Of a stretch of 64,000 nt of DNA, positions 55,746 through 64,000 are shown one piece after another; within the stretch, counting starts at the first letter, position 1; the number at the start of each line of letters is the position of its first letter. The translations under genes were made by a program, and so were the position numbers. This DNA comes from Candidula unifasciata (lineage: Eukaryota > Mollusca > Gastropoda > Stylommatophora > Geomitridae), in the NCBI GenBank assembly GCA_905116865.2, contig CAJHNH020000837.1, positions 27,411 through 91,410 of the forward strand. Reading direction: 5' to 3'. The notes beneath the pieces were generated by a model. It did not search any database, was not told the DNA's origin, and saw only the letters and a list, made by a program, of their open reading frames with translations.

Positions 55746-55954
55746 GTTAGTTAGTGCCGGTGTTTGGTTACTAGTATGTTAATCGTTGTGTAGCAAGCCT
55801 GTATAGAATTTCATCCTCCTGATTTGTCTGTCCACAGTTCCCCTGCCTCCTGCATTTTCATGCCCAGAATGTTTTTAGTGTCGTCTGCCCACTGTTGCAA
55901 AGGTTGAACTTTGCCAGCTCGATGGAGAACCTTACTTTCCGTTCCTCACTAGAC

Positions 55955-56515
55955 CAGCGTGTTATGTCAGGACAGACCAGAGTTTTACAGTTATGTCAGG
56001 ACAGAGCAGTGTGTAGGTGTTATGACAGACTAGCGTGTTCATTTTATGTCAGGGCAGACCAGCGTGTTGATGTTATGTCAGGGCAGAGCAGCGTGTTAAT
56101 GTTATGTCAGGGCAAAGCAGTGTGTTGATGTTATGTCAGGGCAGAGCAGCGTGTTAATGTTATGTCAGGGCAAAGCAGTGTGTTGATGTTATGTCAGGGC
56201 AGAACAGCGTGTTGATGTTATGTCAGGGCAGAGCAGAGTGTTGATGTTATGATAGGACAGACAGGCGTGTTTATATTATGATAGGACATACAGGCGTATT
56301 GATGTTATGACAGGACAGACAGGCGTGTTACGGTTTTGACAAGATAGACAGGCGTGCTGCATTTATGTCAGGACAGACAGGCATGTTAATGTTATGACAG
56401 GACAGACCGACGTGTTGATGTTTGTCAAGACAGACAGGCGTGTTGGTGTTATGACAGGACAGACAGGCATGTGTTGATGTTTGTCAAGACAGACAGGTGG
56501 TTGTTGTTATATCAG
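55955..56515. repeat. 29-bp minisatellite, about 18 copies
   Basis: The unit is GTTATGTCAGGGCAGAGCAG followed by CGTGTTGAT. It degenerates toward the 3' side (GACAGGACAGACAGGCGTG). Confidence 0.92.
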
Positions 56516-56990
56516 GACCGACAGGTTTACGTTAGCCCCTGTTGCTCTGATCCGACAGCTTCTTCACAATTTTTTGTTTTAAATGCACTGGTATTGCTGC
56601 CCCCCCCCCACCCCAACAAGTACTTTTCACGAAACTGCTCAGGTTGTGTGCTACACGTCAGCTGTGATTCTCATGCCTCACAATAAACACAGTGGAGCAC
56701 CCGATTCTTTAAACATTAAAAAAAAAAAAAGACCAACCAGCAGTGTAAAATGACACGTGGGCAGTGTTTCCGAATGTTGATGCTAAAAAATGGGTCATTC
56801 TGTTTCTTTTTTCAAAGCTCAGATATGGTTATATGCCGTCATATTCTGCTAGGTGTTGCAATGTGTTTTTACAAAGGCTGGGTATCAGTGCCGCACATTG
56901 CCAACCAGTAGGGCACCAGACAGAAAATAACTACCTCTGAAATAGAAGTTCACTAACATGACAGGGCTAGAATACCAGCATTAGATAGAA
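56516..56990. other. Gene B intron, unrecognised
   Basis: C run at about 56600-56608; nothing else. Confidence 0.35.
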
Positions 56991-56999
56991 AATTGGAAT

Positions 57000-57240
57000 G
57001 CGACCGTGTCCGAATTATACAAACAAAGAATGAAATCGTTCGGCCAGCTAGAGAAATTGCAGATAGATAGAATATCTGGAGGGAAGGCGAGAGGAAGACT
57101 AGGAAAGATATGAACAAATGGTCAAGCAGAAACCTGCAAAGAGATGAGCAAATCCATCACCCAGGCCACCCTAGAAGCACAAAACAAATAGAGAAAACCA
57201 CGAACCTGGGCTATAATTTCGTATCAATGAGACGACAAAA
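57000..57240 (+). mobile_element. Non-LTR element C-terminus with expanded GAA tail
   Basis: Broken frames give a GKARGRLGKI-like segment, KWSSRNLQRDEQIHH and LGYNFVSMRRQKKK, typical of the extreme C-terminus of RTE-like polyproteins. The poly(GAA) that follows is the tail, as at 25555. Confidence 0.65.
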
Positions 57241-57760
57241 GAAGAAGAAGAAGAAGAAGAAGAAGAAGAAGAAGAAGAAGAAGAAGAAGAAGAAGAAGAA
57301 GAAGAAGAAGAAGAAGGAAGAAGAAAGAACGAAAAAAAAAGGAAAAGGAGGAAGGAGAAGGAACAAGGAAGAATAAGTAAGAAGAAGAAGGAAGAAAAAA
57401 GAAGGAAGAAGATGAAGGGAAAATATGGAAACAGAAGGAAGAAGTAGGAAGAAGAAGAAGGACAAAGAAGAAGGAAGAGGAAGAAGAGAAAAAAAGAAGG
57501 AAGAAGAAGAAGAAAAGAGAAATGGAAGCAGGAAGAAGAAGGAAAAAGAAAGGATGAATGAAGTAGGTCGGAAGGAAGGAAGAAGGTAGGAATAATTAAG
57601 GAAGAAAGAAAGGAGAAGGAAGGAAGAAGGAAGAAAAAAGAAAGAAAAAGAAAGAAAGAAGAATGAAAGAAGAAGAGAGAAAAAGGAAAGAAGAAGAAAG
57701 AAGGAGGACGGAAGATTTAAGACAGAAAAAAAGGAAGGAGGAAGAAGAAGAAGAAGAAGC
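57238..57760. repeat. GAA/GGAA polypurine tract, about 0.5 kb
   Basis: Pure (GAA)n for about 75 bp, then mixed GAAGGAA and GAAAGAA purine sequence up to 57760. Lys/Glu and Phe-rich frames here are artefacts. Confidence 0.95.
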
Positions 57761-58242
57761 TTGGTTCTGGAGCAGTGTGGCTTTAGCCTCCTTTTCTTCT
57801 TCTTTTCTTCTCTTTAACCCCCCCCCCCCAATCCTCCCGCCCTACTTCCCCTCCCCAGTGAAGCATAGACCCTCAACCAACTCACGCAGAAGCCATATCC
57901 TTTGGTACTGCATACAGCTCATCTCAAGTCCGCCTCATCTTGTACGACTCCACTGTCTAGCTCCCATTCTCATTGTGTATGTTCGCGCGCGTGTGTGTAC
58001 GTGTGTGTTTGTTTTTTTATCTGCCTTTATTTCTACTCTCCTGAGGGCTGTTGATGTGATAGAAATATCTACGGACGAATGTCCCTACGACAGATTGGGT
58101 TTATAGATGTAGATGCCTAGAAAGTACACATTGAACACGCGGACATGCGGTGTTAATCTCTTTTATGATTTATGCTTTATATGTAACTGAAAACATATTA
58201 AATTACGAATATGTTTAATTCGCATCCTCTTCTGTCAACCAG
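57761..58242. other. Last intron of gene B, 3' part
   Basis: Pyrimidine-rich stretch and C run (57821-57829), then GTGTGTG words. It ends in the B2 acceptor. Confidence 0.4.
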
Positions 58243-59171
58243 GTCGAGGAGAGGTACAGGAGTGTCTCCCAGAGACAGATCTTCATGGCTGTTACATACT
58301 TTGCACAAAAAATCCAGGTCATCACAACTTTTTTCCTATAGATGAGTTTAGTAAAGACCATCTCCCTCCTGATAACCGCCATCTCGTAGAACATATTAAA
58401 GTCCTGGCGAACATCGTTGCTCTTGTTGCTGTGAAGAAGATCAGTAGAGAGAGACCGAAGACATTTCCTGGTACTGACACGAACTACCCCCAGACTCCGC
58501 AAAGAGGAAGTTCTTGGATATATAAAGTTCTTAGATTCGGAAACAGAAGTGGAGTTCGCATGGGAAAGTGTACTTGTGAAGAATGTCAAAAATCTGATGA
58601 CCCAAAAGAAAATTTTGCTTATATAATAATACATACAGCAGCCCATGTTGTCTTTGATGACTTTGAAGGAAAACATACAACATGTTATCTTTTTTATCAC
58701 AAGGGTAAAACTGTGGAGGCTTGTAGTGGGGTTGTTAAACTCTCAGGCATGTCACGGGTCTGGAGTGATGCTGAGAAAGATGTATGCAAGATGCTGTATG
58801 TGACACATGACCCGGATGTGATAGATCGTGTAGAAGAGGTCGTCAGAGAATGGGAGAGTGCACGGAGAAGTTTTGAACTCAGGAACAAGATAACGCCACT
58901 CAAGGAAAACTCACTGACCGATACCAGTCGTCAAGCTCTGGTCGTAGCAGTGTCCCATCCACACGGATGTAGCAAGCAAGTTAGTTTAGGTCACTGTGTC
59001 AGCATCGATAACACGGGTGTTGGTCAGACTGTCTGCGAGTACACGACCCCAACCTGCTCTGGTTCCAGTGGAGCTTATGTGTACGTGGAGGGAAGGGATT
59101 GGCAAAGTTGGGATGACAACATACATGCTGGAGCCCACGACAGGAACCATGGTATCAACTTCAGTAGCTGA
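58243..59171 (+). CDS. Gene B, terminal exon, trypsin-fold domain B2
   Basis: The acceptor is CATCCTCTTCTGTCAACCAG, entry phase 1; 308 codons to TGA. The frame begins RGEVQECLPETDLHGCYILC, upstream of the first ATG. Conserved blocks: CTKNPGHHNFFPIDEF (about 20-35), ANIVALVAV, KCTCEEC (about 108-114), HTAAHVVFDD (His134, codon 58644), YVTHDPD (Asp189, 58809), VSHPHGCSKQVSLG, and CSGSSGAYV (Ser275, 59067). HTAAH is very near the TAAHC of trypsin. The full His-Asp-Ser set predicts an active serine peptidase domain. It lacks an in-frame repeat and the EHTHS tail, closest overall to A2. Together with B1 it gives a roughly 700-residue two-domain protein. Confidence 0.88.
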
Positions 59172-59284
59172 AATATATATACAAAACCACATACCATGCA
59201 AATGTTTGACACATATAATCTGATATTAGCATATTATTCTGTATTTACATTCAGTATAAAGTGAAGAACATGACATTTTTTCCA

Positions 59285-59645
59285 CGCCTTCACATATTCT
59301 GGGCATATAGGGCTAGACATATATTTTATAGACCAATTGGCACTGGGTGGGTGATGTGGTCAACCTCGCGCCGTCCGCCTTTACTTTCCATGACTGCTGC
59401 TGGTACCCATTCAAGGCTGGGTCGATCTAGGAGCCAAGGTCATTTTTGAAAGAAAATAAAAAGTCCATCAGGATGCGAGTCCACGACTTTCTTATCCGCC
59501 AGCGAGCGCCTAGCCGCTAATTTCAGTCTGGTTCAACCTGGGAGCCAATGTTATTTTAAAAAGAAACATCTGACTCGATTTGGACCTGAACACATGACAT
59601 TCGGACCCGCAGGCTAACTTAAGCCACGACACCACGAAAGCTCCT
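59285..59645 (-). mobile_element. SINE family A copy plus a second partial copy (minus)
   Basis: 59295-59520: GGGCATATAGGGCTAGACAT, TTTATAGACCAATTGGCAC, GCTGGGTCGATCTAGGAGCC and GTCCATCAGGATGCGAGTCC. 59525-59640: a second head (TGGACCTGAACACATGAC, reversed box B) after GGGAGCCAATGTTATTT. Confidence 0.75.
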
Positions 59646-60820
59646 AAGTTATTCTTGTAAATGGGTAATTGTGACTCTTTTCAGTCTACATAAACTTTAG
59701 TTGTAAAGAAAAATATCTTGTAATCAGAAGTTATGTAATTATTTTGATTTTGAAAGAAATATATTTAATCGAGTACAGTGTATCTGCGCATTTGAGGAGA
59801 CCCACCCGGTTGAAAAAAAAATTTTAATATCATGAATGGGTCAAGTAAAAAGCAACTGATGTCACTGGTTGTACAGGATTTAAAGGGGGGGGGGGGGGGG
59901 GAGTGAAATATTACAGCATGTGTACAAGTTTTATTTTCATATACCCAAGCAAAAGAAAAGAAAAAAAAAACACTACAAGCTGAACCCCACCATAGAAGAC
60001 ATAAACCAAACACCAAACAGCACTATCACGTGTAAAAAAAAAACAACAAAAGCCTATTGTTACAACATACCCGAGGGTCCGTGCACAGATATACAAAGCA
60101 GGCACCCTCATAAACCATCTCTCACCCACAAAAAGCCTCTTGTATCAAAACACAAGGCTATGTAAACTCTAACTAACATCACCAGCAGGCTCCGCTAACA
60201 CCTGCCTCGCCCCATGCAAGGCCAGATAATGCTGTTAGTTAGGGATTACCTTAGTTTGTAATGTTACCTGTTGTGTAATGGTTTACAATATTGGTTTCAA
60301 TCATCATCATGTTTCACAGGAAATGGGGCGTCTACATAACAAATTATATAATTCGAATCAACCTTTACAGGTCACTGTCATTATAAATATGATTTAGTAT
60401 TATGTATACACAGTGGGCGCCCCACGCTTTCATTAGTCGTGGTATTAAACTGTAGATGACTATTGGTAAAGATAATTAGCTGACATCGGTTATCCGATAA
60501 ATTATACGATAAGATATACCTACAATATAAATAAGATAAAACACGCCATTGTTAATATATTATGTTGAACATACTATAGTATAAATTAGTTCAATATCCC
60601 ATAGTATAAATTATTGTATATCTCTTTAGTGCACTTGTTAATTGCATACAAGGTTAAGTAATAGAAAGCTTTATAAAAAAAAGTTTTGTTTTTAATTTTT
60701 TTAAAATTCTTTTAACCACATGCCATAATAATAAAGCTGTTGAAAGCTTTTTTAGCCGAAATGTTCAGTTTGCTATTAGTAATTGGGTATTAAAGAGTAA
60801 TTAGCTATTTCTGCCTCAAA
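59646..60820. other. AT-rich, nothing recognised
   Basis: G run at 59885-59901. Short frames lack recognisable motifs. Confidence 0.4.
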
Positions 60821-60824
60821 TTCC

Positions 60825-61689
60825 AGTCTGGGTGTTGTTTAGAGCAAGTATATTCAAGTCTGTATGAGTTACAGCAATATGATTTTGCCACAGAACTAGT
60901 TGACATAATAACTGGAGCAAAATGGGTTGATGTAACAGCAGAAATGGACAAAGGAAGGTCCTGGCCGCCGCTAACACTGAGCAGAGACTGCTTCTGTTCC
61001 AGGCACTTGTACTTTCTCCCATCAAATATGCTCAAGCCATTCTCATTGTCAGCCATACTCAGACTGAAAGTCTTGAGAAGGTGAGAAACGAGGAAATGCG
61101 CATTATTCTGGGGTGCACTGAAGACAGCTCTTGTGTAGCAATGAGGTATTATCTTGACTTCCCTACCATGAACTACATACAGGATCAAGATCTGGAGGGC
61201 TCGTGCACACCTCAAGATAAGCTCAAATCTGAAGCACCCTTTGCACCACATGCTCTTCAAGAAAAAGGGCAAAAGGCTAAAAAGGGACAAGTCATGACTG
61301 GGTAGGACAGAGGATGGCATCATGCAGGTTTGCATCCTTACAGACATCTACCCAGGTGAGGTATGGATACCAGCGTCTAAAGCGCCTAATCTCACATTCT
61401 CCTGTGTCGTGACGCTCGATAGGAATTGTTGGGGACAAAATCCAGCTGCTGTCAATGCCGAGGTATGCGCGCTTATCAGTGACAAGTCAGATGAGACAGA
61501 TGTGGTGATGATCTTCACAGACTGGTCTGTTATACAAGGACATAAGAGTGCATGGGCATTTACAGCTCGCCCTTCAAGCAGAACAGTTCAAGAAGCCAGC
61601 GGTGCCTTCTCCATGACTACCAGTAGCATGACGAGGGAGGTGATGGCGGTGACACAAGCTTTCATGTGGCTAGAATCACAGCCCTATTC

Positions 61690-61733
<44 letters not shown>

Positions 61734-62230
61734 AGGGATTCTTTGAGCATGGTCTGGCTGGTCAAGGCTGGCTGGTTACGCAGACAGAGGTTTGAGTCAT
61801 TGCAAAACTCTATTTTGTATGCACTTACTTTTCATATTCGTCCCAGGGTATGCAGGTGTTGTTGGTAATGAAAGAGCTGATAGACTGGCAGGTGCTGCAT
61901 CAATTTAGGATGACCGGCCCATGGATTACGCAGACGTTGTCGTGGCCCTTAGTGAGATGGGACGTTCGGAGGATTTTGAAAGCAACGTGTCCACATCAGT
62001 GCTAAGAATACGAGAATTGGGAGTTAAAGTCGGCACAGCCAAGCATGAGAAGCACACCGGACGCATATGAAGTACTGTAAACCAACATAGGACTGGCACT
62101 ATTAACCGCGCGACGCTGATGAATATGTTGAGAGGGGAATCTGAGCGTCTACGGATGTGTCCAGAATGCTGTGAAGATAATCCTTCTCATAACTCAAAGG
62201 ATGGTCAGAAGCATTCACGATGTATATAGT
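60825..62230 (+). mobile_element. Non-LTR retroelement with RNase H domain, broken
   Basis: It encodes LLFQALVLSPIKYAQAILIV and RNEEMRIILGCTEDSSCVAM (RT thumb region), then IFTDWSVIQGHKSAWAFTAR (RNase H first Asp), TREVMAVTQAFMWLESQ (Glu), a (GT)n insertion replacing the next Asp block at 61692-61730, GNERADRLAGAAS (last Asp block), and the terminal TLMNMLRGESERLRMCPECC. Same class as 3225-3955. Stops and the GT expansion make it non-functional. Confidence 0.85.
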
Positions 62231-62745
62231 GAAACGTGCTGTGAGTAGTTGAGTATTGGTAGAGTTAAAAGGGGATATGTGGGATTTGTTCCTGCTGCCT
62301 GAACGGGCGCGCTGTGGTTTTAAACCTTCAGTTAAAAGCCCAGAGTCGAACACCAGCCAGTCAGTCAATCTAGGATCCGTAGAGCTCACCGACAACAAGG
62401 CTGATAGGCTGGACAGTTACCTGACCGATGGTACCTAGCTCTACTATGGGCTTCAGAATGAAACAGGCGGTTTGTCCTGAGATCTGTGTGGGATATAGAG
62501 TTTGCCCTGGGTTCTTTTTTGGATGTGAACAAAGTGTTTTATACACATGCCCTCATAAACAGTACCAGGTATTATACGCGGGCCATTAGAAAAAGACTCT
62601 GCATAGGATTAAAATCTGGCTAGGCGCATATACTTATTTAGAATTTTTTTTAAAGTTTTTTTTTTATAATGTTCGTGAATCCTTTTTAAATTTAATAAAG
62701 TTTTAGTTAGCATCGCCTCCCGTTTGTTGTGTTTTAATGTATGCA
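62231..62745. other. Retroelement flank, nothing recognised
   Basis: No coding signal; AT-rich end with AATAAAG at about 62694. Confidence 0.35.
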
Positions 62746-62747
62746 TT

Positions 62748-63735
62748 GTTGATCTCTATCAACAGCCTGTATTATGAGTGATACTTCCCAATCCTTACCT
62801 ACAGCCTGTATTGTTAGTGATACTTTTCCCAGTCCTTACCTACAGCCTGTATTGGAATGATACTTTCCCCAGTCCTTACCTACAGCCTGTATTGGAGTGA
62901 TACTTTCATCAATCCTTACCTACAGCCTGTATTGGAGTGATACTTTCATCAATCCTTACCTACAGCCTGTATTGTGAGTGATACTTCCCAATCCTTACCT
63001 ACAGCTTGTATTGTGAGTGATACTTTCCCCAGTCCTTACCTACAGCCTGTATTGGAGTGATACTTTCATCAATCCTTACCTACAGCCTGTATTGGAGTGA
63101 TACTTTCATCAATCCTTCCCTATAGCCTGTATTGTGAGTGATACTTCCCAATCCTTACCTACAGCCTGTATTGTGAGTGATACTTCCCAATCCTTACCTA
63201 CAGCCTGTATTGTGAATGATACTTTCCCCAATCCCTACCTACAGCCTGTATTGGAGTGATACTTTCATCAATCCTTACCTACAGCCTGTATTGGAGTGAT
63301 ACTTTCATCAATCCTTCCCTACAGCCTGTATTGTGAGTGATACTTCCCAATCCTTACCTACAGCCTGTATTGTGAATGATACTTTCCCCAATCCTTACCT
63401 ACAGCCTGTATTGTGAATGATACTTTCCCCAATCCTTACCTACAGCCTGTATTGTGAATGATACTTTCCCCAATCCCTACCTACAGCCTGTATTGGAGTG
63501 ATACTTTCATCAATCCTTACCTACAGCCTGTATTGGAGTAATACTTTCATCAATCCTTCCCTATAGCCTGTATTGTGAATGATACTTTCCCCAATCCTTA
63601 CCTACAGCCTGTATTGTGAGTGAGGCTTTCCTTAGTCCTTACCTACAGCCTGTATTGGAGTGATACTTTCCCCAATCCTTACCTACAGCCTGTATTTTGA
63701 GTGATACTTTTCCAATCCTTACCTACAGCCTAACC
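62748..63735. repeat. 40-bp minisatellite with splice-like motifs, about 24 units
   Basis: The unit is CCTACAGCCTGTATTGGAGT followed by GATACTTTCATCAATCCTTA, with a TTGTGAGTGATACTTCCC variant. In the variant, CCTTACCTACAG and GTGAGT occur 9 bases apart in each unit. Confidence 0.95.
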
Positions 63736-63845
63736 CTTCCTTATCTACAACCTAAAGATCCTGTGTGTTTGTCCCCTGAGATATTGTCTTGCGGGATATG
63801 TATGGCACGAGTTTTCTACAGATTGAGACATCTTTTTGTTTGCAG

Positions 63846-63872
63846 TAAACCGCAATAATCGCAAGAAAGAGG
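63846..63872 (+). CDS. Possible small linker exon, weak
   Basis: TCTTTTTGTTTGCAG is a good acceptor; 27 nt open in phase 1 (NRNNRKKEG) lead to a poor donor (GAGG/GTTGTG). Size class and phase resemble the two linker exons. It could belong to a third gene of the family beyond the window, or be chance. Confidence 0.25.
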
Positions 63873-64000
63873 GTTGTGATTTCTTCTTTTTTTTTTTTTT
63901 TCATAAATTAATAGATAAAGTTCAATCCCACTAGGACACGACGAGCGATAAACATCCTGTGACACAAAGTGCCACCATTCTGATGAGAATCACCAAGGCG

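Noticed and set aside
60805..61347. 180-residue minus-strand frame
   Set aside because: It is the shadow of the plus-strand retroelement frame, which has recognisable RT and RNase H motifs.

Overview
The window is animal nuclear DNA, most likely from a gastropod mollusc. The signs are GT-AG introns, a degraded Pumilio copy, hAT, RTE-like and RNase H-bearing non-LTR retroelements, several tRNA-derived SINE families and a TTAGGG-type telomere-like array. The mollusc assignment is inference. Most of the sequence is repeats; true coding sequence is about 4.5 kb.

Region 1 (1-31 kb) has no intact gene. It holds a broken hAT transposase (4.7-6.5 kb), retroelement fragments, and three decayed exons of a Pumilio/PUF RNA-binding domain (7.3-13.4 kb) with one exon inverted. 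It also carries a series of unrelated minisatellites, including a 1.6-kb array of 27-bp units and a 4.5-kb pure G/A tract (15.9-20.4 kb). One EGF-like exon lies on the minus strand at 23.5 kb.

Region 2 (31-59 kb, plus strand) holds the main find: two tandem genes, A and B, each with two large exons that encode a divergent trypsin-fold peptidase domain. Gene A is 32404-33438, 36315-36365 and 39267-40408. Gene B is 50876-52029, 55683-55745 and 58243-59171. In both genes the two domain exons are joined by a tiny polar linker exon, every internal junction is phase 1, and the second domain exon ends with the stop codon. The domains share an N-terminal Cys motif (CxCxEC), a [AT]-[AT]-H catalytic-His motif, a THD motif exactly 55 residues later, an SHPHGC motif and a GSSG nucleophile motif. 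Domain A1 has Cys in place of the Ser nucleophile, and A2 has Asn in place of the Asp. The layout implies duplication of a whole two-domain gene. Introns are filled with different minisatellites (34-, 28-, 60-, 30-, 34- and 29-bp units), and three of the four domain exons carry their own in-frame tandem repeat.

Region 3 (59-64 kb) contains SINEs, a broken RNase H retroelement, a 40-bp minisatellite and one weak candidate linker exon. No complete 5' end is proven for gene A. For gene B a TATA box at 46642 and a donor at 46992 are candidates only.

SINE families are named here by letter for cross-reference: A (tRNA-derived, about 300 bp), B (about 280 bp, ending in GAA repeats), C and V (tRNA-derived), D (short, with a TGTGATATCTGC core).
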